A program made the position numbers and the translations under genes. Below, one piece after another: positions 56,595 through 64,000 of a stretch of 64,000 nt of DNA (positions are counted from its first letter, which is position 1; every line of letters starts with the position of its first letter). A model generated the notes under the pieces. It was not told the origin of the DNA. It did not search any database and was given only the letters and a program-made list of their open reading frames with translations. This DNA comes from Photobacterium iliopiscarium (GTDB lineage Bacteria; Pseudomonadota; Gammaproteobacteria; Enterobacterales; Vibrionaceae): NCBI RefSeq assembly GCF_003026395.1, contig NZ_PYOO01000013.1, positions 1-64,000 of the forward strand, given 5' to 3'.

Positions 56595-57323
56595 ATGGCA
56601 ACTGTATCAATGCGCGACATGCTTCAGGCTGGTGTACACTTTGGTCACCAAACTCGTTACTGGAACCCAAAAATGAAGCCATTCATTTTCGGCGCTCGTA
56701 ACCGTGTACACATCATCAACCTAGAAAAAACTGTACCAATGTTCAATGCAGCACTAGCTGAAATTGAAAAAATTGCTGCACGTAAAGGTAAAGTTCTTTT
56801 CGTTGGTACTAAGCGCGCAGCTAGCGAATCAATCAAAGAAGCAGCAATCAGCTGTGACCAGTACTACGTAAACAACCGTTGGTTGGGTGGTATGTTGACT
56901 AACTGGAAAACTGTTCGTCAATCAATCAAGCGTCTTAAAGAACTTGAAGCTCAATCTATTGATGGTACTTTCGAAAAGCTAACCAAGAAAGAAGCGCTTA
57001 TGCGTACTCGTGAAATGGAAAAGCTTGAGAAATCACTAGGTGGTATTAAGAACATGGGCGGCCTACCAGACGCAATGTTCGTAATCGGCGCTGACTGTGA
57101 GCACATCGCAATCAAAGAAGCTAACAACCTAGGTATCCCAGTATTTGCTGTTGTTGATACTAACTCTGATCCAGACGGCGTTGACTTCGTTATCCCAGGT
57201 AACGATGACGCAATCCGCGCGATTCAGCTTTACACTGGTGCTGTAGCTCAAACTGTTAAAGAAGCTCGTAACCAAGATATCGCTGTTCAAGCAGAAGAAG
57301 ACGGTTTCGTAGCTGAAGCTTAA
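56595..57323 (+). CDS. rpsB: 30S ribosomal protein S2
   Basis: A 242-residue S2 with family sequences [58 protein letters not shown] and [32 protein letters not shown] precedes the start. Codon use is strongly biased, as for a highly expressed gene. Followed by an attenuator and tsf. Confidence 0.99.
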   Translation: MATVSMRDMLQAGVHFGHQTRYWNPKMKPFIFGARNRVHIINLEKTVPMFNAALAEIEKIAARKGKVLFVGTKRAASESIKEAAISCDQYYVNNRWLGGMLTNWKTVRQSIKRLKELEAQSIDGTFEKLTKKEALMRTREMEKLEKSLGGIKNMGGLPDAMFVIGADCEHIAIKEANNLGIPVFAVVDTNSDPDGVDFVIPGNDDAIRAIQLYTGAVAQTVKEARNQDIAVQAEEDGFVAEA

Positions 57324-57382
57324 TAGCCTGCTGCTTTACATAAAGCATCTTAAGTTACCTTGCGTAAACTAAGAATGGTTAC

Positions 57383-57410
57383 CAGGGGCCGATAATGGCC
57401 CCTGATTTTT
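57383..57410 (+). terminator. Attenuator hairpin between rpsB and tsf
   Basis: CAGGGGCC and GGCCCCTG form an 8-bp GC-rich stem with a GATAAT loop, followed by ATTTTT. E. coli also has a partial terminator here, which lowers EF-Ts relative to S2. Confidence 0.85.
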
Positions 57411-57441
57411 ACTCAACGAATTCAAATCTGAGGATTATCAC

Positions 57442-58287
57442 ATGGCAACAGTTACAGCTGCCCTAGTTAAAGAACTGCGTGAACGTACTGGCGCAGGTAT
57501 GATGGATTGTAAGAAAGCACTAGTAGAAGCTAACGCTGATATTGAGCTAGCAATCGAAAACATGCGTAAGAGCGGTGCTGCTAAAGCTGCTAAAAAAGCA
57601 GGTAACGTAGCAGCTGAAGGTACTATCATCATCAAAGATGCTGACGGTAAAGCAGCTCTTGTTGAAGTAAACTGCCAGACTGACTTCGTTGCTAAAGATG
57701 GTAGCTTCCTTGCATTCGCTAACTCTGTTGCTGATGCAGCACTTGCTAGCCACGCAACAGTTGAAGAACTTCAAGCACAATTTGAAGAAGCACGTATCGA
57801 GCTAGTTGCTAAGATCGGTGAGAACATCTCAATCCGTCGCGTAGCATACATCGCTGGTGATAAAGTTTCTGCTTACACTCACGGTACTCGTATCGCAGTA
57901 GTTGTTGCTGGTAACGGCGACGAAGAAACTCTTAAGCACATTGCAATGCACGTTGCAGCATCTAACCCTGAATACGTTAACCCAACTGACGTACCAGCTG
58001 AAGTTGTAGCAAAAGAGCGCGCAGTTCAAGTTGAAATCGCTATGAACGAAGGCAAGCCACAAGCTATCGCTGAGAAGATGGTTGAAGGTCGCATGAAGAA
58101 GTTTACTGGCGAAGTTTCTCTAACTGGCCAAGCTTTCATCATGGAACCAAAGAAAACTGTTGGTGATATCTTGAAAGAAACAGGCGCTACAGTAACTAAC
58201 TTCGTACGTTTAGAAGTTGGTCAAGGTATCGAGAAAGCTAAAGAAATGAGCTTTGCTGAAGAAGTAGCCGCTGTTCAAAAAGGCTAA
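57442..58287 (+). CDS. tsf: Elongation factor Ts
   Basis: A 281-residue EF-Ts (E. coli 283) that exchanges GDP for GTP on EF-Tu. The signature [22 protein letters not shown] is at the N-terminus, [13 protein letters not shown] and [13 protein letters not shown] follow, and the C-terminal [20 protein letters not shown] is typical. Codon use is strongly biased. Second gene of rpsB-tsf. Confidence 0.99.
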   Translation: MATVTAALVKELRERTGAGMMDCKKALVEANADIELAIENMRKSGAAKAAKKAGNVAAEGTIIIKDADGKAALVEVNCQTDFVAKDGSFLAFANSVADAALASHATVEELQAQFEEARIELVAKIGENISIRRVAYIAGDKVSAYTHGTRIAVVVAGNGDEETLKHIAMHVAASNPEYVNPTDVPAEVVAKERAVQVEIAMNEGKPQAIAEKMVEGRMKKFTGEVSLTGQAFIMEPKKTVGDILKETGATVTNFVRLEVGQGIEKAKEMSFAEEVAAVQKG

Positions 58288-58307
58288 TCCTTTTTAATCA
58301 GAATATC

Positions 58308-58336
58308 AAAGACCGCAACCGACGTTGCGGTCTTTT
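58308..58336 (+). terminator. Intrinsic terminator after tsf
   Basis: AAAGACCGCAAC and GTTGCGGTCTTT form a 12-bp stem with a CGAC loop, then T. Confidence 0.9.
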
Positions 58337-58377
58337 TACAACTCCATATCTCAAAATCAGCCTGGAAGGTAAAAAAC

Positions 58378-59106
58378 ATGACCACAAACCCTAAACCAAG
58401 TTATCAACGTATTCTTCTTAAACTAAGTGGTGAAGCACTACAAGGTAAAGAAGGATTTGGTATTGACGCTCAAGTTCTTGACCGTATGGCACAAGAAGTG
58501 AAAGAACTCGTTGAATTAGGTGTTCAAGTAGGCCTTGTTATCGGTGGCGGTAATCTATTCCGTGGTGCTGGTCTGGCTGAAGCAGGTATGAACCGAGTTG
58601 TGGGCGACCACATGGGTATGCTAGCAACAGTAATGAACGGCTTAGCAATGCGTGATGCGCTGCACCGTGCCTATGTGAACGCGCGAGTAATGTCTGCTAT
58701 TCCTTTGAACGGCGTATGTGATAATTATAACTGGGCTGATGCGATCAGTCAGTTACGTCAAGGCCGTGTTGTTATTTTTTCAGCAGGTACAGGTAATCCG
58801 TTCTTCACTACCGATTCTGCAGCATGTCTTCGTGGTATCGAAATCGAAGCTGATGTAGTATTAAAAGCAACAAAAGTTGAAGGCGTGTATACGGATGATC
58901 CAGTTAAAAATCCAGATGCAACGCTTTGTGAACAGCTGAGCTACCAAGATGTGCTTGAAAAAGAACTTAAGGTAATGGATTTGGCTGCATTTACTCTTGC
59001 TCGTGACCACAACATGCCAATTCGTGTATTTAACATGAATAAGCCAGGTGCATTACGCCGTGTTGTTATGGGTGAGCAAGAAGGTACGCTGATCACTAAC
59101 GCTTAA
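58378..59106 (+). CDS. pyrH: UMP kinase
   Basis: A 242-residue hexameric UMP kinase of the amino-acid-kinase fold. [51 protein letters not shown] and [18 protein letters not shown] are its marks. It converts UMP to UDP and is feedback-inhibited by UTP. In the usual tsf-pyrH-frr order. Confidence 0.98.
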   Translation: MTTNPKPSYQRILLKLSGEALQGKEGFGIDAQVLDRMAQEVKELVELGVQVGLVIGGGNLFRGAGLAEAGMNRVVGDHMGMLATVMNGLAMRDALHRAYVNARVMSAIPLNGVCDNYNWADAISQLRQGRVVIFSAGTGNPFFTTDSAACLRGIEIEADVVLKATKVEGVYTDDPVKNPDATLCEQLSYQDVLEKELKVMDLAAFTLARDHNMPIRVFNMNKPGALRRVVMGEQEGTLITNA

Positions 59107-59176
59107 GCCTTGTTAATTGATTAATGTGGCGCTGACGATCAGCGCTATGATGACTGCATAATTTAAGGTATTTATC

Positions 59177-59734
59177 GTGATTAACGAAATTAAACAAGAC
59201 GCGCAAACGCGCATGGAAAAAAGTGTTGATGCACTGAAAGGTCAATTAGTAAAAATTCGTACTGGCCGTGCACATCCAAGCCTACTTGATACTATCTATG
59301 TTGAGTATTACGGCGCAAGCACACCACTAAAGCAAGTTGCTAACGTGGTTGCTGAAGACTCACGTACATTGGCGATTACGGTATTTGACCGTGAATTATC
59401 AGCGAAAGTTGAAAAAGCGATTATGATGTCTGATTTGGGTTTAAACCCAATGTCAGCAGGTACTGTTATTCGAGTACCATTGCCACCGCTAACTGAAGAA
59501 CGTCGTCGTGATCTTGTTAAGATTGTACGTGCTGAAGCTGAGCAAGGCCGTGTTGCTGTACGTAATATTCGTCGTGATGCAAATGCAACAGTTAAATCTT
59601 TACTAAAAGATAAAGATATTTCTGAAGACGATGATCGTCGTGCACAAGATGAAATTCAGAAACTAACAGATGAAGCTATCAAGAACATTGAAGCTGTTCT
59701 TGAAGTGAAAGAAAAAGAGCTAATGGAAGTTTAA
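59177..59734 (+). CDS. frr: Ribosome recycling factor
   Basis: A 185-residue RRF starting at a [30 protein letters not shown], then [15 protein letters not shown] ([12 protein letters not shown]) and [31 protein letters not shown] match the family. It works with EF-G to split post-termination ribosomes. Followed by a terminator. Confidence 0.98.
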   Translation: MINEIKQDAQTRMEKSVDALKGQLVKIRTGRAHPSLLDTIYVEYYGASTPLKQVANVVAEDSRTLAITVFDRELSAKVEKAIMMSDLGLNPMSAGTVIRVPLPPLTEERRRDLVKIVRAEAEQGRVAVRNIRRDANATVKSLLKDKDISEDDDRRAQDEIQKLTDEAIKNIEAVLEVKEKELMEV

Positions 59735-59768
59735 GACATTAGTCTTAATTTAGCTGACAAAGTTAAGG

Positions 59769-59797
59769 CGCTGTGCGGCAGCACGGCGTTTTTTTTT
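59769..59797 (+). terminator. Intrinsic terminator after frr
   Basis: CGCTGTGC, loop GGCA, GCACGGCG (one G-T) and nine T. It lies just 11 bases before the uppS start, so it may overlap its leader. Confidence 0.85.
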
Positions 59798-59808
59798 GAG
59801 GGATAAAT

Positions 59809-60570
59809 ATGGCACAACCTTCAATAGACGCTGTTCCTTCAGCCGACTATCTTCCACAACACATCGCAGTGATTATGGATGGTAATGGCCGTTGGGCTAA
59901 AGCCAAAGGTAAAGCGCGAGTATTTGGCCATAAAGCAGGTGTAGAGGCGGTACGTAAAACAGTTTCTACTGCAAATCGACTCGGAATTAAAGTCGTGACC
60001 TTGTTTGCTTTTAGTAGTGAAAATTGGCGTCGTCCTGAGGATGAAGTCTCACTGATAATGGAATTATTCATGACTGTTTTAGGTCGTGAAGTAAAAAGAC
60101 TACATAAAAATAACATTCGATTATGTATTATCGGAGATAAAAGTCGCTTCAGTGCTCGATTGCAAAAAAAAATTGCAGCAGCAGAGTTGTTAACTGAAGG
60201 TAACACTGGGCTAGTGTTAAATGTGGCAGCTAACTATGGCGGTCAATGGGATATTCTTCAAGCTACTAAACAAATGATGCAGCGTGTAATTGATCAACAA
60301 CTTGATATTGAATCGCTGACTGAACAAGATTTAGCGCAGGGATTAGTGACTCAAGGCTTACCGGATGTTGATTTATTAATTCGTACCAGTGGTGAATGCC
60401 GCATTAGTAATTTTATGCTGTGGCAAACGGCTTATGCTGAATTCTATTTCACTGAACAACATTGGCCTGACTTTAATGAACAAAGTTTGGTAGATGCTGT
60501 AGCATGGTTTGTTAATCGTGAGCGCCGCTTTGGTTGTACTGGCGAGCAAATACAAGCTTTGTTAAAATAA
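59809..60570 (+). CDS. uppS: Undecaprenyl diphosphate synthase
   Basis: A 253-residue cis-prenyltransferase that makes C55-PP for cell-wall lipid carriers. The catalytic aspartate is in [18 protein letters not shown], followed by [39 protein letters not shown] and [25 protein letters not shown]. It starts the uppS-cdsA-dxr-rseP series for envelope synthesis. Confidence 0.98.
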   Translation: MAQPSIDAVPSADYLPQHIAVIMDGNGRWAKAKGKARVFGHKAGVEAVRKTVSTANRLGIKVVTLFAFSSENWRRPEDEVSLIMELFMTVLGREVKRLHKNNIRLCIIGDKSRFSARLQKKIAAAELLTEGNTGLVLNVAANYGGQWDILQATKQMMQRVIDQQLDIESLTEQDLAQGLVTQGLPDVDLLIRTSGECRISNFMLWQTAYAEFYFTEQHWPDFNEQSLVDAVAWFVNRERRFGCTGEQIQALLK

Positions 60571-60677
60571 AAACATTATTTTCGCCAATGCGCAATATTG
60601 TGTGTTGGCGTTATTGTTTAAGTAACGGGTTTTTCCCAATACTAAATATTATATTTTCTATAAAAAGAGGACGCAGC

Positions 60678-61526
60678 TTGCTCAAGCAACGAATTATTAC
60701 CGCGTTAATCCTCGCGCCACTCGTCATTGCAGGAATCTTTTTTCTGCCGTTTCCTGCTTTTATTATTGCAATGGCTGCAATAACCTTAGTTGGTTTTTGG
60801 GAGTGGACGCAGTTTGTTAATGCATCATCACGTATTAATGCGATGATTTTACCGAGTGTTACGTTGGGGGCAAGTCTGGCCCTATTACCAACTGATCCTG
60901 CGTCGCTCTCTCATCCTATTGGTATTTATCGCGCTATATTGCTTATTGGTGGGTTATGGTGGTTAGTGGCGTCTGCATTAGCGATTAGTTATCCTAAAAG
61001 TGCAGAATTTTGGTCTAAAAAACCGTTTCTAAAGCAAATGTTTGGTTTGCTCACATTATTGCCTTTTTTTTGGAGTATTTTAATGCTCCGCGCTGTGAAT
61101 TATGACAATAATCCCTATCATGGTGCTTGCTTGGTTTTACTAGTGTGCTTATTAGTTTGGGCGGCCGATACCGGTGCTTATTTTTCTGGCAAGCGTTTTG
61201 GTAAGCATAAGATGGCTCCGGCAGTGAGTCCAAATAAAACCATTGAAGGTTTAATTGGTGGCGCTTGCTTAGCAATATTTATTACTTGGCTTGGGGCTCA
61301 TTTATTATCAATTGAGTTTACATCATTAGGTCAATTGTTCTTTATTGCTATTATTACTGTGATTATTTCTGTATTAGGCGATTTAGTTGAAAGTATGTTT
61401 AAACGTGTTTCCGGCATTAAAGACAGTGGTAATATTTTACCCGGACATGGCGGAATACTGGATCGTATTGATAGCTTAACGGCGGCGATCCCTGTGTTTG
61501 CATTACTCTATCTGTGGCTAATATAA
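60678..61526 (+). CDS. cdsA: Phosphatidate cytidylyltransferase
   Basis: A 282-residue membrane enzyme (E. coli 285) that makes CDP-diacylglycerol. The C-terminal signature is SMFKRVSGIKDSGNILPGHG and then GILDRIDS. About eight hydrophobic helices precede it. I choose TTG 60678 (MLKQRIITAL) after an AGAGGA site; the frame extends upstream to 60534, which adds an implausible soluble tail overlapping uppS. Confidence 0.96.
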   Translation: MLKQRIITALILAPLVIAGIFFLPFPAFIIAMAAITLVGFWEWTQFVNASSRINAMILPSVTLGASLALLPTDPASLSHPIGIYRAILLIGGLWWLVASALAISYPKSAEFWSKKPFLKQMFGLLTLLPFFWSILMLRAVNYDNNPYHGACLVLLVCLLVWAADTGAYFSGKRFGKHKMAPAVSPNKTIEGLIGGACLAIFITWLGAHLLSIEFTSLGQLFFIAIITVIISVLGDLVESMFKRVSGIKDSGNILPGHGGILDRIDSLTAAIPVFALLYLWLI

Positions 61527-61547
61527 TTCATACCAGCCATCTTTTTT

Positions 61548-61574
61548 AAAGGCAGCTATTTCGCTGCCTTTTTT
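61548..61574 (+). terminator. Intrinsic terminator between cdsA and dxr
   Basis: AAAGGCAGC and GCTGCCTTT form a 9-bp stem with a 6-base loop, then TTT. It suggests dxr-rseP also have their own promoter. Confidence 0.8.
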
Positions 61575-61592
61575 GTAACTGTAAGTGATTTT

Positions 61593-62789
61593 ATGCGTAA
61601 GTTAACGATTCTTGGTGCGACAGGCTCAATTGGCAGTAGTACTTTAGCGGTAGTCTCTCAAAATTTGGATTCATTTGAAGTTACTGCATTAGCTGCGGGC
61701 TCTAATGTCGAAAAAATGTTTGAATTATGTCAGCAATGGCGACCGAAATATGCAGCGATGGCATCTGTTACGGCTGCATCTCAACTTAATGACTTAGTAC
61801 AGCAGGCAAATTTAGATATTATCGTCTTAGGCGGTGATGACGCTATTTGCCAAGTGGCAGCGCTGGATGAAGTTGATACGGTCATGGCAGCCATCGTTGG
61901 CGCGGCAGGATTATTGCCAACCATGACGGCGGTTAAAAAAGGCAAGCGCATTTTATTAGCCAATAAAGAAGCGTTAGTTATGACCGGGCAGATGTTTATT
62001 GATGCTTGTGAAAAATACGGTGCTGAATTATTACCTGTCGATAGCGAACATAATGCGATATTTCAATCTTTACCTGCTGAGATCCAACGTCGTATGGGAC
62101 GCTGTGATTTAGTCGCTCATGGTGTAAGTAAGGTATTATTAACCGGCTCTGGTGGCCCATTCCGCTATACTGATATCAACGCCTTAGATGCAGTAACACC
62201 CGCGATGGCGATTGCGCATCCTAATTGGTCTATGGGGCCTAAAATTTCAGTTGATTCAGCGACCATGATGAATAAAGGTCTTGAGTACATTGAAGCGCGT
62301 TGGTTGTTTAATGCAAGTCGAGATCAAATGCAGGTGGTTATTCATCCGCAATCAGTGATTCATTCAATGGTGCAATATAAAGACGGTTCAGTTATTGCAC
62401 AAATGGGATTACCCGATATGTGCACGCCAATTGCATGTGCAATGGCATATCCTCAGCGGATTGAATCTAGCGTAGCGCCACTTGATTTTAGCCAAATTGG
62501 TGAATTTACCTTTATGGAACCTGATTTTGAACGTTATCCATGTCTAAAATTAGCCATTGATGCTTGTTATAAAGGACAAGCAGCAACGACCACTTTAAAT
62601 GCGGCCAATGAAATTGCTGTTGCTGCATTTTTAGCCAATGAAATACTCTTTACTGATATTGCGAAAGTGAATAAGTTAGTGTTAGACGTCGCAGTATTAA
62701 CTGAACCTAATGATATTGATGCCGTAATGGTGTTAGATAAACAAGCACGCGAGCTTGCTTTAGACATTATTGCGAAGGAATTTGCATGA
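61593..62789 (+). CDS. dxr: 1-deoxy-D-xylulose 5-phosphate reductoisomerase
   Basis: A 398-residue enzyme (E. coli 398) that makes MEP in isoprenoid synthesis. NADPH loop [24 protein letters not shown], metal/substrate [24 protein letters not shown] and [23 protein letters not shown] are all present. It overlaps rseP by 4 bases (ATGA), so translation is coupled. Also called ispC. Confidence 0.98.
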   Translation: MRKLTILGATGSIGSSTLAVVSQNLDSFEVTALAAGSNVEKMFELCQQWRPKYAAMASVTAASQLNDLVQQANLDIIVLGGDDAICQVAALDEVDTVMAAIVGAAGLLPTMTAVKKGKRILLANKEALVMTGQMFIDACEKYGAELLPVDSEHNAIFQSLPAEIQRRMGRCDLVAHGVSKVLLTGSGGPFRYTDINALDAVTPAMAIAHPNWSMGPKISVDSATMMNKGLEYIEARWLFNASRDQMQVVIHPQSVIHSMVQYKDGSVIAQMGLPDMCTPIACAMAYPQRIESSVAPLDFSQIGEFTFMEPDFERYPCLKLAIDACYKGQAATTTLNAANEIAVAAFLANEILFTDIAKVNKLVLDVAVLTEPNDIDAVMVLDKQARELALDIIAKEFA

Positions 62790-64000
62790 TTGAATTTATC
62801 CGTAATTTAAGCGCTTTTTTAGTTGCTCTTGGTATTCTTATCGCCGTTCACGAGTTTGGCCATTTTTGGGTAGCTCGTCGTTGTGGCGTCTATGTTGAAC
62901 GCTTTTCAATTGGCTTTGGTAAAGCTTTATTTAATCGCGTCGGTAAAGATGGTACAGAATACACATTAGCACTGATACCACTGGGTGGTTACGTTAAAAT
63001 GCTTGATGAGCGGGTAGCTGAAGTTCCGCCTGAGAAGCGCCATATGGCGTTTAATAATAAGAAAATTTGGCAACGCAGTGCTATTGTTGCGGCAGGACCA
63101 ATGGCAAACTTTGTGTTTGCTGTTTTTGCTTATTGGGTGGTGTACCTCATCGGTGTGCCAGCATTAAGGCCTGTTATTGGTGAAGTTGCTCCCCAATCTA
63201 TTGCGGCGAAAGCGGGAATTCTTCCAGGAATGGAACTAAAATCAGTTTCTGGACTCGAAACATCTGATTGGGAATCTGCCAATATGGCACTGATTTCTCA
63301 AATTGGTGATAAACAAGTTGTGGTAACGGCACAAGAGCCTGACAGTTCGGTTGTGGTTTCACGTACACTTGATTTAACTGATTGGTCTTTTGATCCTGAA
63401 TCCCAGCGGGTGTTGACGACATTAGGTATTTCGCCATTTACACCGCCAATTACGCTAACTGTTTCACAACTTGTTGATAATAGTGCAGCAATTGATGCAG
63501 GATTTAAATTAAATGATAAGATTGTCGCTGTTGATAATAAATCAGTAACGCAGTGGCAGCAATTTGTTGATGCTGTTCGTAGTCATCCAGGCAAAACGCT
63601 ACAAGTTGAAGTTTTACGTGATGGAGAGCCGGTGATGCTATCATTGACGCCTCGCGTAAAAGTTGAAGCTGACGGTAAAGAAGTTGGCTATGTAGGATTG
63701 GCACCAAGTATTGAACCTTGGCCAGCATCGTACAAAGTTAATTTGAAGTTTGGCCCAATTGATGCGGCGATCAAAGCGACTGAAAAAACCGGTCAATTAG
63801 TGTCACTAACGTTTGATATGGTCACTAAGCTCGTTACTGGTGATGTTGCAATGAAAAACCTTAGCGGACCGATATCTATCGCAAAGGGAGCTGGAATGAC
63901 CGCCGAATTTGGCTTGGTGTATTTCCTTGGTTTCTTGGCCTTGATAAGTGTCAACCTAGGCATTGTTAACTTATTACCTTTACCTGTGCTTGATGGCGGA
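62786..64000 (+). CDS. rseP: RseP site-2 protease (3' end beyond window)
   Basis: The first 405 codons are visible and the frame is open to the right edge. The zinc-binding HExxH is H22-E-F-G-H26 in the first membrane helix ([17 protein letters not shown]). Two PDZ domains follow (about 120-305), and the LDG motif in [17 protein letters not shown] sequence ([13 protein letters not shown]) ends the window, supplying the third zinc ligand. RseP cleaves RseA in the sigma-E envelope-stress pathway. It starts within the dxr stop (ATGA). E. coli RseP has 450 residues, so about 45 are missing. Confidence 0.97.
   Translation, partial: MIEFIRNLSAFLVALGILIAVHEFGHFWVARRCGVYVERFSIGFGKALFNRVGKDGTEYTLALIPLGGYVKMLDERVAEVPPEKRHMAFNNKKIWQRSAIVAAGPMANFVFAVFAYWVVYLIGVPALRPVIGEVAPQSIAAKAGILPGMELKSVSGLETSDWESANMALISQIGDKQVVVTAQEPDSSVVVSRTLDLTDWSFDPESQRVLTTLGISPFTPPITLTVSQLVDNSAAIDAGFKLNDKIVAVDNKSVTQWQQFVDAVRSHPGKTLQVEVLRDGEPVMLSLTPRVKVEADGKEVGYVGLAPSIEPWPASYKVNLKFGPIDAAIKATEKTGQLVSLTFDMVTKLVTGDVAMKNLSGPISIAKGAGMTAEFGLVYFLGFLALISVNLGIVNLLPLPVLDGG

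Overview
The window looks like chromosome of a low-GC gammaproteobacterium in the Vibrionaceae, most likely Photobacterium. This rests on gene families and gene order, not on a database search. Several stretches keep the enterobacterial/vibrio order: recC-recB-recD-argA; mltA-tcdA-csdE/csdA-gcvB/gcvA-ygdD-rlmM-xni-ppnN; queF-syd-csrB-yqcC-truC-yqcA; and glnD-map-rpsB-tsf-pyrH-frr-uppS-cdsA-dxr-rseP. The last gene, rseP, runs off the right edge.

Layout. Positions 1-770 hold decayed tRNA-Asp copies, two of them ending in intrinsic terminators. Then come a Bcr/CflA-type drug exporter and a TRIC/UPF0126 channel (0.8-2.6 kb). Next is a minus-strand amino-acid-decarboxylation island (2.8-11.6 kb): gadC-glsA-gadB, and upstream of it a second unit with an unassigned group II PLP decarboxylase and two GadC-like antiporters that lack the GadC C-terminal extension. 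dapD, yebG, a 3-methyladenine glycosylase-like gene, a LysR regulator and a TDT-family transporter follow (12-17 kb). recC, recB and recD (17-26.5 kb) have a LexA-like box in front of recC. Between recD and argA is a tandem duplication of a two-gene unit: a ~51-residue membrane protein (DUF5993-like) plus a DsbB-like protein. The mltA-to-ppnN block (30-39.7 kb) contains the GcvB small RNA. Two minus-strand genes for GGDEF-like proteins with broken signature motifs follow (39.9-43.9 kb), then queF, syd and a Zn-ribbon gene.

The most striking region is 46.9-49.3 kb. It has no protein genes. It carries three tandem CsrB-family RNAs on the plus strand, each rich in GGA motifs, ending in a strong terminator and preceded by a TGTAAG-N6-CTTACA-type response-regulator site. 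The second copy has a 50-nt internal unit present three times. The first two copies are each followed by a seven-copy heptanucleotide array (TCGCACC or GCATCTC). The whole cassette appears to have been duplicated, at the ancestral csrB position between syd and yqcC.

The right end (49.3-64 kb) is housekeeping: two family-of-unknown-function genes, yqcC, truC, yqcA, glnD, map, ribosomal protein S2, EF-Ts, UMP kinase, ribosome recycling factor, then undecaprenyl-PP synthase, CDP-diglyceride synthase, DXP reductoisomerase and the RseP site-2 protease. Acid-stress chemistry (glutaminase, decarboxylases, antiporters), SOS control and Csr global control are the main regulatory themes.
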